From Acarospora socialis (lineage: Eukaryota > Ascomycota > Lecanoromycetes > Acarosporales > Acarosporaceae), in NCBI GenBank assembly GCA_025617375.2, contig JAMYGW020000008.1, positions 558,001-622,000 of the forward strand: a stretch of 64,000 bases of DNA, read 5' to 3'. Positions 1-11,800 of this stretch are shown here, piece after piece. The number at the start of each line of letters is the position of its first letter. Position 1 is the stretch's first letter. The position numbers and the translations under genes were made by a program. Under the pieces are notes generated by a model. The model did no database searches and was not told where the DNA came from. It was given only the letters and a program-made list of their open reading frames with translations.

Positions 1-302
1 TCATTCTACAATCACGACACACAAAAGGTTCAACATGCTCACAGTAATGACTACCCACCATTGTACTAAACAAACGGCGGCAATCAACACAGGCTCATCA
101 CTGTTGACCTCATCTATTAAAACCAATAAATGAGTCTACAAGTAGTCTAACAGTCTATATATTCAGGCAGTCTAATCCAATACCATAACATTAGAAATAA
201 CGATAGCAAAGGGCATATATATACAATGCACTTCGTCAACATATACACATATACTCAGAAGGATCTTACATCCAACTCCTTAATAATATGATCACATCAT
301 CA
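1..302. other. Window edge, no gene seen
   Basis: AT-rich non-coding sequence downstream of the minus-strand gene that follows. I see no open frame or RNA gene. It is probably the 3' flank of that gene. Confidence 0.5.
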
Positions 303-982
303 TCAACCAGAGGGGATTGGAGCCTTCAGATCCGGCGAGTCCGAACAAGACAAAAGCTGCCCCATAGGATCCTTAGGCGTGTTCTGCACCGTGCAACTGG
401 CGTACTTCACGACAGCCTGATTGTCCTTGGCGGCATTCGTGATGATTACGGGGTAGCAGGCCGTAAAAGAACCTACTAGGCCGGGAGTGCCGCAACGAGG
501 GTTGACAGGCACATCCTGTTTGTTGCCTTTGACCTTCAGGAGCGTTTATTGCACAGTCATGCCGCATGTTAGACCTGCGGGGCAGACTTCGGTCACGGTC
601 ACGGCTTTGGCGATGCCCGTGGAGACAGCGACGTCCAAATTTAACATGCCTTTGACGAGGGGGCTGGTGAAAGAATTAGGAATGGTTCGTTGTTTGAGGA
701 TTGGGGAGGAGAAGGGAAGACGGTATGGATGTATGGATGGAACGAGACCGAAGCGGGTGGAAGAGCCCCAGGGTAGACTTACAAGTCTATGAAGGCGCCA
801 ACGCTGCAGGACGCAGTGACGGTGATAATGTGAGTTTGTGAATAGGCTTGGTTACAAGTCTACCTGAATGTTACAATGTCTTCTAATCAGTAAGAGACGT
901 TCAGAGGATTTGGTGGCTAGGATCTACCTTGATAAGATGTGCAGGTTGCACCGGATATGAGCTGAGGAGCACCCTCAATGAC
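303..982 (-). pseudogene. Small Cys-containing protein gene, apparently interrupted by a stop
   Basis: Minus-strand exons can be threaded at about 928-982, 783-846 and 303-663. The last junction is strong (GTAAGT donor at 782, CACCAG acceptor at 664). The first uses a weaker AAG acceptor. Translation gives several evenly spaced Cys (motifs TASCSVGAF, TEVCPAGLTCG, NPRCGTPG, YASCTVQN), as in small secreted fungal proteins. A TAA at 546-548 interrupts the frame, and a protein-like reading of about 80 residues continues beyond it to a stop at 303. Either the gene ends at the TAA, or it is a recent pseudogene (CAA to TAA is a single C-to-T change). The 5' exon with a start and signal peptide is not resolved; a further short intron ending at 983 (CTTCACAG) is likely. 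I do not recognise the family. Confidence 0.4.
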
Positions 983-1323
983 CTGTGAAGTGAGATTGCT
1001 GTAATGATCTTTGTGTGTGTACAAACAATCGAAACCGACGAAGCCGAAGTCTGGGTCTGGTATTGGTGTCGACCGGGTATGTTGAGTGTATAGGAAGAGA
1101 GATGCCAGCAAGATTTTTGAGAGCTTGACATGTTAATGCAATTGTCGTAGTCGTAGAGAAAGGGCAACCGACACAAGAGCAAGGAAAGGAGAAAGAGAGA
1201 AGGGGGCGAGAGGTGGCAAGCTTGCTCTCTTCTCCTCCGAGAGATAATAGCATTAGGGCGAATGGCTGAAGTGCGAGTAGGCGTTGTCGTTGGAAGGCAG
1301 CGACATGATGGAATTCTTATCAT

Positions 1324-2081
1324 TTAAGGCTATAAGTCTTAGTCTGACAAAGTAAGGTAATGAGAGGGTCTCGTAGCTCCCAATGTCGTTATAATCATAA
1401 CATCACAGACACCTCATGCAGTCACATCATCTGGCACGTAATTTCCACGACTTCATTTATGATGACACCGATCATAGAGAAAAGTCACCAACCCACTAAG
1501 GAGGATTCCTATAGCAAATGCTACGTTGTGCTTTGTAATTTGCGAGGTAATCAGTGAAGAATGGAGAGATGTGCAGATGGAGGAGAAATTTCAGAAGCAG
1601 TGATGTTATGTAATCAATGAGCTATACCTGAAATGGATAGAGCCTAAAAGTGTGTCAGGGTATGAGAATATGTTGCCTTTGTTTTCGTTATTTTTTTAAA
1701 AAAAATGGACACCGGGTACGCATCTCACTTCGTAGGGCAAGGGTATCATGACTTACAGTTGAAGCCCAAAGGTGGGCTCTAACTCAGCCCTTCTGACCCT
1801 TTCGAGGTCTTCCGATGGTGTTGTACAGTTGAATCTGGTTAAGCTGAACTGGAACTCGCATTGACCCAGATTGTGAGCAAAATCCACGTTGGGCAAAGAT
1901 TCATTGTCCAGCAGTCAAAGTCCCACGCAGCATGAGCTATAATCAACCATCAACTAGTCCTAGAGATTAACTAGATATCGTAAAGAAGTTATACGGATGA
2001 CTCAATGTGACTTCAGGTTGAAGGGACTCACACCTGATAGGTGCTAAGAGGATCTGTTGTGCTTCTGAAGACTTGCCCGGT
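1324..2081. other. Intergenic, no gene seen
   Basis: No convincing coding sequence. There is a short T/A homopolymer run near 1690-1705. It lies between the upstream side of one minus-strand gene and the 3' end of the next. Confidence 0.5.
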
Positions 2082-3422
2082 TCAAAGAACCTTTATACCG
2101 ACTGCAATCCCGAAGTGGTCGCTGACCCAGGTCTCGACTTTCGTGTGGACCAATTTCTTAGGGGAAATCCCCCAATGTCGCAGCCTCGCCACTTGGTCGT
2201 CGGAATAGTACTGCTTGTGGCGCTTTTCCACAAACTTCCCCCGTACGACTGAAACCTTCGTGGTATCCTCCTCCCAAACTTCGACCTCCGTTTTCAGACC
2301 TATACCAAGTCGCTCTACCCTCCCGCAGATATCTTCGGCCTCCATATTAAGGGCGATTGTTTCGATCGAACCAGTGTAGAAGAACTTGTCCATACGCTTT
2401 CGATCGCACTTGCTGCGCGACTGATAGCCCCATGTGTTTCCTCTGGCGCGGTCATAAGAGAAATCCTTTTGGAAAGGCTTCAGGACCGGCAGAGGTGGCG
2501 CAGGAGTGTCCTCCCAGACATCCTTCAGATCAACGTCGCTCGCCTTGTGGAACTCATGCTCTGACCGATCAATTGCATTCATGTCGCCCCCTACCAGGCC
2601 AGCGATAATCCTAGACTCCATAGCTGTTGCTCCTTTCAGCAACGCTGAGATCAGGGCTAGCTGACCGGGGCGGTAGACCTTTCCTTCCCAGAGTGACTCT
2701 AGGTGTGTTGTACAAAGACGAAGAATCTCTTTCTGTTGGGTCCGTCCTCCAGAGTTGAATACCGGAATGTCAACCACAAGGGCGTCTCTTCCCATACCAG
2801 TGACGAAGGGGACACGGAAACATTCCGTTATTGCCAGATGCCTCGAAACCATCATGAGGGTGAAATACGGTGTTGCCTTCCAGTTGAGGCGTCTCATGAT
2901 GAACGATTTCCCTGGAATGTCCGTGTAAAGAGATTCAGGAGGGTTCACATTGGAGAGAATGAAGTTCCGTTGCACCCAGGTATCCTCCAGGATGACGTGA
3001 AGCGATTTGAAACATATTTCTTGGAGCATTACAACGAGAGGTCCTGATACTTCGCCAAATAGTTCCTTGAGATGTCTCAGCGCTGCGGAAGCGCGGGCTG
3101 CTGGATCGGGCTTGGACCAATCGATGTTCCATGATACGACCTTGAGGACGCTGCCGCGCTCTAGCCCTTCTTGCATACTATTCTCAAGTGCAACCCAGGT
3201 CGACGACTGTGGATCATGGATTTGCGGCCGAAGAAACTGTGGTGCAGGCAGCCTCTGTGGGATAGGCACGGGCGATGGGGGAGTCTTAGCTTCCAGCCAT
3301 TCGGCGTAGAGTCGGAATTCCGCACCTGTGAAGTGGCTGACAGATCTGATGCAGGGAGCCAATCTTGTGAAGCCAAGCAGGGCCGATGCCAACCTTGACT
3401 GATGAACCAAGATGGATGACAT
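2082..3422 (-). CDS. TDP2-like endonuclease/exonuclease/phosphatase (EEP) protein
   Basis: Single-exon gene of 446 residues. The EEP fold motifs occur in order: SWNID with Asn99, LQE with metal-ligand Glu135, a THLES segment near 240, GGDMN with Asp280 and Asn282, an RMDKFF motif, and the C-terminal SDH with His436. This order matches tyrosyl-DNA phosphodiesterase 2, which releases stalled topoisomerase II adducts from 5' DNA ends using Mg2+. Many fungal EEP proteins are annotated this way without proof, so another phosphodiester substrate is possible. The first 35 residues are Ser/Leu/Arg-rich and almost free of acids, which could be a mitochondrial presequence. The frame is intact from start to stop, with no sign of introns. 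Confidence 0.85.
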   Translation of the reverse strand: MSSILVHQSRLASALLGFTRLAPCIRSVSHFTGAEFRLYAEWLEAKTPPSPVPIPQRLPAPQFLRPQIHDPQSSTWVALENSMQEGLERGSVLKVVSWNIDWSKPDPAARASAALRHLKELFGEVSGPLVVMLQEICFKSLHVILEDTWVQRNFILSNVNPPESLYTDIPGKSFIMRRLNWKATPYFTLMMVSRHLAITECFRVPFVTGMGRDALVVDIPVFNSGGRTQQKEILRLCTTHLESLWEGKVYRPGQLALISALLKGATAMESRIIAGLVGGDMNAIDRSEHEFHKASDVDLKDVWEDTPAPPLPVLKPFQKDFSYDRARGNTWGYQSRSKCDRKRMDKFFYTGSIETIALNMEAEDICGRVERLGIGLKTEVEVWEEDTTKVSVVRGKFVEKRHKQYYSDDQVARLRHWGISPKKLVHTKVETWVSDHFGIAVGIKVL

Positions 3423-4405
3423 TCTAGCTACAAAGTCCTAGATCTCAGCTGCTTTGATAGTAGTCTTGAAGGGTCGGAATCAGACATAGCCTTAACTACT
3501 GGAGAAAGTGTGGCTTGTGTGCTTGGAAGACTTGTGTAGTCTTGGGGCTCTGGGGCTCCAAACACATATCTTAGAATCGGACCTTTCTGGATTTCAATAC
3601 AAAGACTATGATGAAGGAGACACTCAAGGATTGGGAGAAGAAAGCTGCAATCAACTTCTTCCAGCTTTTATAGAAAAGAAGGCTCAGAGAAGCGCTGAGC
3701 AGCTTATTCACTGGAACGGGGTGTTAGCAGAATGCTGAAACCTTTAGTTCCAAGAGTTTGACATTGTCCTGATATCAAAAGCCTAACAGTGAATGTTGGC
3801 AGCTCTAAAGGTAAAGTAAAAAGTGCATAAGACAAAAGATATTGGAAGCAGTCACATTTAGCGACGGGACGTAGCATATGCGGTATTTTACAGGACAACC
3901 ACAACAAGAACTGAAACAAAGGCGGGTTCTACGAAATCTCTGTAGATATACACTGAGTACAGATGGCTTGTTATCTGACGTTCCATTTCTTTTAGATCTT
4001 TGGCACTGATGAGGTGTTCGGCCTGGATATGAGGTGCGCTGCCGCCGTTTATACATACTGTCGAAAAGGAGCATAAACCAGTATTAGGGATCTCTTGCCA
4101 ACAAACTTTAGGGGCAAATGCGAAAAACGGGTTCCATAAAGAGGGCTAAGGACAAGTATACGCATCATCCTTTCTTTTTCGTTATATCATTGATAGTCGT
4201 ACGAGATCTTGTCCTAATCCCTACCGCATGAGATTGGAGTGTAGGCATTGTATAGCGCCCTTCCGAAACCTACCGGTCCCAGCTGCCAACAAATACAAAG
4301 CGCCGCCGAAGGACTCCCATCGTGGTAATCCGTACCACTTGATGCGTCTACCACGCCAAAGTAACAGGCCCCCGCCGTCAAAGCCAACGAACGATCAAAA
4401 ACCCC
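3423..4405. other. Intergenic, no gene seen
   Basis: About 1 kb between the start of the EEP gene and the 3' end of the next minus-strand gene. Short open frames here lack coding character. It probably holds the EEP promoter. Confidence 0.5.
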
Positions 4406-6196
4406 CTAAACCTCTCCCCAAAACCCCATGCCTCCAGTCGAAGCAATCGCAGACCCACTTCCAACGCTACCTCCAATGTCCCAGTAGTTGCGTGATGAAC
4501 CACTAGCACGCTTAGCCGATTTCTTCGTACTTGCGCTGGCGCAGCTGCTTCCTGGTCTCTTCAGCTGCGGGTGATGACTGCCACTGTTGTGAAGAGCGTG
4601 ATGGTTGTGATGGTGGTGCAGCAAGCTCATGCGTCGTGTCTGTCGGTCGTGACTTCTGGAAACAAGAGGGTGGTGCTGGCGGATGATAGCTGCTCGTCTG
4701 GCGGTCTCTTGGTTACTACTCATAGCGAGGTTGCTACCTGCACTGCTCTCAACGCCAGATGAAGATTCGTGCTCGGTACTGGTAAAGCGGTTGCGGAGGA
4801 AGCGAAAGACTGTCCTGACGTTAGGTTCCCGCTCCCAGTACTCACGTTCGCGTTTCAGCCGGATGTCCTCGGTGGGGAGATGTTCCTCTTCAATACCCCA
4901 GAGAGCGGCATGCGTGGCGGGTGAGGTATTCGCGTCTTGAAGGGTAGGGCTGAATTGAGGAAGATCTACTGGGTCGAGGTTCCCAGAGTCGTACGGGGCT
5001 GAATTCTGAGCCGGTAAACGGGGTGTAGATGTACGAGTGACAGGTATGCCTGCATATTCGGAAGACGGTTGTGGTGTATGTAAATAAGTGCTGAACGCAC
5101 CAGGGTGCTCCGAAAGATGATGAACGAGAAGATCTAGCTCACGGGCTATCCGCTCGAAGAGGCGGTCTTCCCAAGACCGACTTGTTGTTGACGCTCTTGG
5201 CTCGGTAGGCAATTCCGAGAATTGAGATGAAAGAGTAGTCAAAGGGCGAGGCGCGGCTGGTGTATCTTCCGGAGGCAGTGATTCTCCAAATATAACCGAG
5301 AGGATCGACTCATCAATGCCGATAAGGTCTCGGATAACGCGACGAGTGATGCGCTGCCAGAGGGATTCTGTTTCCTCTGGCTCTGGGGGCCGTGTGTGCG
5401 GCATGCGCCGCACATCTATTGCTTCGGGGATCATCGTATTGCTTGCGTCATTCACCGCCTTCTCTCCCTCAACAATGTCTATAGCCTTCAAACTTTCGCC
5501 CGATCGACTGAACCTTCTCCTCCTTGTCTCTTTCTCGATCTCATCCAGAAGTACTCGACTTTGCTCCAGTCTCCACATCTCGATCCGCTGTACCCTGTCG
5601 TTCTCTACGTCTCCGTCGAGTCCATCTTCAGCCGCATCCAGCCGTCTCTGTATGCTCGACCTCCTCCCGTGACCCTCCACTCTCCGCCTCGGGTTGAACT
5701 GTTCAAATTGCCATAGCTGCTCTTGTACTGGTGTACTTGACGCCGGAAATGTTCCTAAACCGTCATGTGTGGGTAATATCGATCCCCCACTTTGATCTAG
5801 CCGCCGTGATGGTGTGCGATAAACCGAGGGCTCGTGGAAGGCATGAAGGCCGTCGTCCAGACTGTCAAGCTCCTCATCCTCCCCGACATCGTCTGCTAGC
5901 CTATCAGATGCCGCAGCCTCATCGCCCTCTGAATCCCTTGATCTCGCAGCTGTATCGAAGGATCCGATGTCACTAACTCGTGACAAGCCAGCTGTCTGAG
6001 GTGTACGTTCCGTGGATGTGGTGTGGGTTCGGGCTGTTGAAGGTGCCAGCGAAGGTGAGAAGAGAACCCATTCCTGGGAATCTTCGATGGCGCGCTGTTG
6101 TTGCTCAGCGGAGATGGTGATATTGATGGATTCTGGTACGACGGCGACGGAAAGCTGGCGCTGAGGGGGTAGATGGGTTGATTGTCGGAACGCCAT
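4406..6196 (-). CDS. Conserved disordered fungal protein of unknown function
   Basis: A single open frame of 596 residues from the preferred start (MAFRQS). The frame also has an upstream Met at 6259, but the resulting N-terminal extension looks less natural. The protein is mostly low-complexity and charged. More ordered stretches are an N-terminal EWVLFSP motif near residue 43, an acidic region, a Glu/Arg-rich likely coiled coil near 200-230, and a helical block around ESLWQRITRRVIRDLIG and WEDRLFERIARELDLLVHH that looks like the core domain. A His-rich run (HHHHNHH) lies near the C-terminus. No enzyme motif, signal peptide or membrane span is visible. I do not recognise the family; the WVLFSP motif suggests conservation among ascomycetes. 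Confidence 0.75.
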   Translation of the reverse strand: MAFRQSTHLPPQRQLSVAVVPESINITISAEQQQRAIEDSQEWVLFSPSLAPSTARTHTTSTERTPQTAGLSRVSDIGSFDTAARSRDSEGDEAAASDRLADDVGEDEELDSLDDGLHAFHEPSVYRTPSRRLDQSGGSILPTHDGLGTFPASSTPVQEQLWQFEQFNPRRRVEGHGRRSSIQRRLDAAEDGLDGDVENDRVQRIEMWRLEQSRVLLDEIEKETRRRRFSRSGESLKAIDIVEGEKAVNDASNTMIPEAIDVRRMPHTRPPEPEETESLWQRITRRVIRDLIGIDESILSVIFGESLPPEDTPAAPRPLTTLSSQFSELPTEPRASTTSRSWEDRLFERIARELDLLVHHLSEHPGAFSTYLHTPQPSSEYAGIPVTRTSTPRLPAQNSAPYDSGNLDPVDLPQFSPTLQDANTSPATHAALWGIEEEHLPTEDIRLKREREYWEREPNVRTVFRFLRNRFTSTEHESSSGVESSAGSNLAMSSNQETARRAAIIRQHHPLVSRSHDRQTRRMSLLHHHHNHHALHNSGSHHPQLKRPGSSCASASTKKSAKRASGSSRNYWDIGGSVGSGSAIASTGGMGFWGEV

Positions 6197-7152
6197 GATA
6201 GACGTGTCGCACAGGAATACAGCCAGCGGAGATCTCCAAGGTATGATAACTGCGCGCAAGCGTTGCAGAGCAATAGGAAAGACCGACGGGTAGTGTAGGA
6301 CTCCTCAGCTGACTCCAGACCTAGCCCCAGTTCCTTTCAATAATCTTCCGCTTCCTGGTACACTTAGATCTTGGTGTCCTCAGAACAGCAGGTGAATAGC
6401 TGGGCGAATACTAGGTAGCCTTACAAGCCAAAGCGCTGGACAGCCGCAGGAATTGATGGTTATGTCACTGTGGCTGTTGATGACGCGAACGACTTAGGTT
6501 TGTTGTTGAATGTGGCGAGGATTGCAGAGGACGGCGCTCTTGTGTCCTCAACGGCTCAAGGCAGTCGTTTGGTAGTATGATCAGATGGCAAATAAACCCA
6601 GAAGGAGGTTAGTGATTGTTAGGGATCACAGGAACGTACGGATAAGAAGGTGATGACAGCTGTGAACAACCGGGGTTGAGGGAGCGTGCAGATAAGCGCG
6701 ATAAGATTAGCGCCCTGTCAGCCACAAGACCTTGGAAGTTGGGATCATGAAACACGTCGACAAAGAGAACTCGCCCGCTACGTTTGGAGTAGTTGCGTCA
6801 CAGGATTCAAGCTCTAGCTGAACAAGTCAATATCAGGGAGATGCAATATTCATGGACTTGAGCGATAATGTATCTATTCCAGCATGCCATGAACAAGCCA
6901 CAGACCATCCGGTGGTGGGTCCGAGGTATGCCCGTAACAGACTTCCCTTCTTGGCCAAAGAGGGGCGTTTGCGCGCTCCACTACCTTATCAGGATAGCCT
7001 TCCATTTAAATACCCACTTCATATCAACAGTTCATAGACAATTTATAACACATCGCGATCTTGAACCACGGGTGAACCCTTTAGAGTGTGGACCGCATGT
7101 GTCGGACCGCCTATTGTGGGTTCTGCTCATAACATCTACAACCGATATTGAC
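6197..7152. other. Intergenic, no gene seen
   Basis: Contains the likely promoter and leader of the upstream minus-strand gene and the 3' end region of the complex I gene. Open frames near 6850-7220 on the plus strand are short and lack a protein-like pattern. Confidence 0.5.
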
Positions 7153-8197
7153 CTACAGCGCACCATCCGTCCGCAGCTTCTCCTTCCCCCATGGCTCGCT
7201 GGTCAGACAAGTCAGCCCTGAAAGAGGCTCGCATGTCCTCCTCTTGCTCATCGGCCCTGGACTGGGCAGTTGCACTCCTTTGGCACTGTAGCCCCTGCTC
7301 GCATGCTCTCCCACCTTCGTTGTGTCCTGTGCTCGATCTTTCCCCTGCGTGCTCCCCATGCCGGCGGTAGAATCTCCTTCAAGTCCAGCGGAACCCCCAG
7401 CGGCACCAGTAGCCTCCGCAGACGCTTGCAGTGCTTTGAGGAGTGTAACGATACTTTCAGGGGTGAGGTCTTCGTAATAATCGTCATTGATCTGCACCAT
7501 GGGTCCATTGACGCACGCGCCCAAGCACTCCACTTCTGAAAAGGTGAATAAACCATCTTCCGTCGTCTGGCCTGGATGGATTCCTAGATGGCCTTCTATC
7601 GCCGCCATGATCTTATCCGAACCAACACCGTTGAGCTGGCACGGCGTCTTCCGTGTAGAGAAGTCAGCGCCGGCAGTCCAGGGAGTCGGAGTGACAGGAA
7701 GAGTATCATACCGTCGTGCAAGCTTGCAAGTGGAATCTCCCGACGGGCGCCCGGTTGTACATCGTGTAAAACGTAGCAACCTCGTAGACTCGCATGGGGG
7801 GCATTTCTAATATCCTAGCCACCTCGTTCATAACACTGATACTCGTGAAACCATGTTGCCGTTGCCCAAGATCAAGGAGTGGCATCACGGCGGCTTTCTT
7901 ATATTGAGGCGGGTAGCGTTTGAGGATCTCATCAACAAGCTTTTGGCTGGTGGCGGAGAACTTGAATGGTATTTGAGGATTGTTATCGGGGGCATCTCGG
8001 TGCTAAGGCACAGTAAGCTCATAGTTCCAGCTACCAACCGACAGCAGCCCGGAATGGCGACAACATACTACGAAGAGAGCCGAGCTTCCTGCGCGTGCTG
8101 AGGATGTGAGGGTCCGACATTGAAGTCGTAGAGTAGCCCTTGACGAGGACTGTATACTCCTGCAAACCAGTGGTAGGACTTTAGACGCCATTGTCAT
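7153..8197 (-). CDS. nuo-24: NADH:ubiquinone oxidoreductase 24-kDa subunit (NDUFV2/NuoE), mitochondrial
   Basis: Three exons at 8072-8197, 7712-8002 and 7153-7647 give about 303 residues. Introns are 69 and 64 bp with GT..AG ends. The protein carries the thioredoxin-like [2Fe-2S] ferredoxin domain with Cys in ACTTTPC and later in [10 protein letters not shown]. Strong family blocks are [31 protein letters not shown] and [12 protein letters not shown]. The Ser/Arg-rich N-terminus is a mitochondrial targeting sequence. The subunit sits in the matrix N-module of complex I and carries cluster N1a. The C-terminal tail ([21 protein letters not shown]) is typical of fungal orthologues. It is transcribed divergently from the nitrate reductase gene. 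The start could be Met1 or Met3. Confidence 0.96.
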
Positions 8198-8874
8198 GCA
8201 CCGGCCAGGCGAGCAGACGTTGGTATTTCTTGCGAGTCAAGGATACCAGATTCGGCTACAATTATGTAAGCAATCGAGCCACAACCCGTGTTGATGCAAT
8301 GATATTGATCTTCAGTTTGTCAAACTTACGGAGTACTATACGCTTGAATGAAACTCCTTGGGTGAAGTGCTCCATTCTGTAAATACGCACAACACGCATG
8401 GCCCTAGATGCTCTATCTACACCTGCAAGATTTTGTGTTAATCAATGTCAGACGCCTCTACGAGTAGGGCGCAGCGTAAATATCAGAATGGGGCCGTCCC
8501 GTTACAGGCTTGCAGCATCGATCATCAGGGGCTAAGAGTTCAATCTTTGGCTATCGGCATCTATCGACTCACGGTCGGTTACTTCAGGGGAAAGTTTGAG
8601 TCGTTCTTGATTCGCCTTTCCCTTGTTACAGCAGCATCGTAGTTAACTTACGATAGAGAGCTCTCTGCCGCAATTGGGTGTGGCGGCATAGCCCAAGCAG
8701 AGTCTCTAGCTCCCGCTCATGTGCTAATTCTTGTCGTTTCTGTTCAAGCGTGAGGAGAAGCATTGCATTGGTGGCTACAAAATGGACATCTGTACCTAGC
8801 ATCGCATGAATAAAATCCCTCTCCATCAGCTGCGCCATTTCGAGTATCAGAAATACTGACAGCACACATCCCTG
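8198..8874. promoter_or_regulatory. Divergent promoter region between nuo-24 and nitrate reductase, with GATA boxes
   Basis: This 677-bp gap lies between two divergent start codons. GATA cores fitting the HGATAR consensus of AreA/NIT2 nitrogen regulators occur at about 8481 (TATCAG), 8552 and 8562 (TATCGG, TATCGA in opposite orientation) and 8652 (GATAGA). The four sit in the half nearer nitrate reductase, as expected for a nitrogen-regulated gene. I could not identify a pathway-specific NirA/NIT4 site with confidence. Functional use is inferred from the family. Confidence 0.45.
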
Positions 8875-11800
8875 ATGGCCCCAATTCCCCACCGTGTCCG
8901 GGTCCGCCGGCATCCCGGGTCTTCAAAGAGCGACGTTGACAACGAGCCTGACTGGGGTACGGGCTATCTGAATCGCATCGGGTACCGTAACCAGCAGGGT
9001 CGTTTTCCGGGTCTGACCCACGCTGGTGATGAACGGGCAGACCAGACGGAGTTTGAGCAGAGAGCATCGAAGGAACGAGAAGAGCTCAAGTCGAGGATCC
9101 AGAAGGGCGACTTGGTCAATTTTCGGGATGTCATTACACAGCAGGAGGTAAAAATACCATATGTTTTGTACCGTTGTTTGACGTTTGAGAAGAGTAACAA
9201 AGGCCGGGTTCGTTAGGACTACCACCTGCGCCGGCCCGATGTCCATTCGGCAGGTTGGCGATACGTGCTTGACACCACCGAGGACTGGATCAAATTCACC
9301 GAGGACTGGCCTGCCAATGTAGAGAAAAGGAAGCGTGAAGAGGAGGTGAAGAGAAAAGAGCAGAGTGAGAGGAGTAAGAAAAACGAAGAGGAGCCGCAGT
9401 CAGAAAACGACTGGAAGCGACAGAATGCTCCGGAAGACAACACGAAGCACAATGACGCATATGCTACAGGCGACGCGGAAGGAGAGAAGCAGGGAGATGA
9501 TCACTCGAGCGACGACAAGAAATCAAAGTACGAGAAGCTACGGGAGAGGTACTCTGCACAAGAGATCGCACTCCTCCGTACCCTCCAGCACGAGAAAGAC
9601 TACGTTAAGAACTTGCAGCAGAATGATGGCTTAAGATCGTCGCCCGTGGCGCATAACAAGCAGCTCATATCCATCGACGAAGCTGATCAATTTTCACCGG
9701 ATAACTGGATCCCACGCTCTGAGAGCCTGATACGTCTTACTGGTAAACATCCCCTCAACGGAGAGCCGAAACTTACACCTCTCTTCGAGGCCGGTCTAAT
9801 CACCCCAAATGAGCTGCACTACGTTCGCAACCATGGCGCTGTCCCGCATCTGCTGTGGGAAACGCACACGTTGGATGTAGAAGATGGTGCATTAACCCTC
9901 ACCATGGACGACCTGAGAGACAAATTCGGCTCCATCAACATCGCCGTCGCTCTCGCTTGTGACGGAAATAGACGGAAAGAATTAAACATGATCAAGCGGT
10001 CTAAAGGCTTTAATTGGGGCTCCGGTGCTGTCAGCTGTGCATATTGGAAAGGTGCTCTTCTCCGAGACGTCCTGCTCGCTGCTGGTGTATCTGCGAAAAT
10101 ATCTGAGACAAGGGGAAAAAGATATTGGGTCAACTTCGAAGGCGCAGATAATCCGAGCGAGGGGAAGTATGCAACATGTATCCCTTTCGAGTACGCGATT
10201 GATCCTACGAACGATGTGATATTGGCTTATGAAATGAACGATGTGCCGCTACCACCAGATCATGGATATCCAGTCAGATTGATGATTCCCGGATATGTGG
10301 GCGGAAGATGTGTGAAGTGGTTAAGTAAGATATGGACCAGCGACAAAGAGAACGATTCCTATTATCACATATGGGATAATAGGGTGCTGCCAAGTTTCAT
10401 AACTGAGAAGGATGGCGAGTTTGCGACCACAATGTTTGCTCATCCAGACACTGCATGCAATGAGCAAAATCTAAACTCCGTTATCGTGAAGCCAGCGCAA
10501 GGCGAGAGGATCGAGTTGACAAGGGCGAGGAGAGGGGGAACATACAGAGTGCAAGGATACGCGTATGATGGTGGTGGGCACGAGGTGCAGAGAGTAGAAA
10601 TATCTCTCGATGGTGGAGACAATTGGCTCTACTGCATACGGAAGGTTAGCTCCCACGAATCCGCTGGACTGCCTCCTAGTCCGCTTGGCGCTGATGACTA
10701 TATGGTCAGTTTCCTGAAGCGCCCATCCGTCATGGCTCGAAATTCTGGACTTGGCTACATTGGCACGTCGATGTTGAGATAGCGCACATACTTCGCGCCA
10801 AGAGCATCACCGTCCGCTGCTTTAATGTGTTCAAAAACACTCAACCGGAGCGGCCGTCGTGGAATACAATGGGCATGATGAACAACTGCTGGTACGTTGT
10901 GCGTCCGGAGGTTGTTGAGGATTCCAAGTCTGGCATTGCCGAGATCCTTTTCCGCCATCCAACGGAACCCGGGACGGGAAAGGAAGGCTGGATGCAACCC
11001 TCAGTTGAATCGCAAATTGCAGATGCCAAGCAAAACGCGGGTGCGCCAGAGAAGCAGTTCACAAGACAGGAAATTGAAAAGCACGACTCAGAGAAGGACT
11101 GTTGGATGGTGGTCGATGGCAAGGTTTACGATGCGACGAGCGTGTTGGAGTGGCACCCTGGCGGAAAAGCTGCGATATTAGGTCACGCAGGGAAGGTCCA
11201 TCAGGAAGCGAGCGATGAATTCGCCAGCATTCACGATGGTTATGCTTACCAGAAGCTCAATGGTCTGTGCCGTCGTAATCACTAGACCACTCAGTACTGG
11301 ATCTCACGCTGATATTGACAGAATGCATCCTTGGTGTGATTACCGAAAAGGCTAAAACCTTTATCAAGAAAAACGCTGAAGCCGCAGCGGAGGAGAATAC
11401 CAAGTCACAAGGAAACGAGGACGTGGCGCTGCAGAAACACAGATGGGTCCCCGTACGCCTCAAAGCACGCAAAGAGGTATCACAAGACACCAGATCCTAC
11501 ACTTTCACTCTCCCGGACTCGAAGACCACTCTCGGCTTGCATACATGTCAGCATATCCAACTCGGTTTCCACTTCGCTGACAAGATGGTCATCCGATCCT
11601 ACACGCCCACCAGGCCAATCCTTAGCGGCGAAGAGGACGGTACCTTCGAGCTCGTCGTTAAGACATACTTCCCGACCGACGACCAGCCCGGCGGCGCGCT
11701 GAGCAACATCCTTGACTGCATGCCCATCGGTGAGGAGATCGAGATCCGCGGCCCGACCGGCGATATCGCATACAAAGGCATGGGAAGATTCGAGATCGAA

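Noticed and set aside
901-1323. 140-codon minus-strand frame upstream of the small Cys-containing gene
   Set aside because: Translation is Ser/Leu/Arg noise and clashes with better splice sites in the region.
8626-9246. Minus-strand frames overlapping the start of nitrate reductase
   Set aside because: They overlap exon 1 of a clear gene and have no family features.
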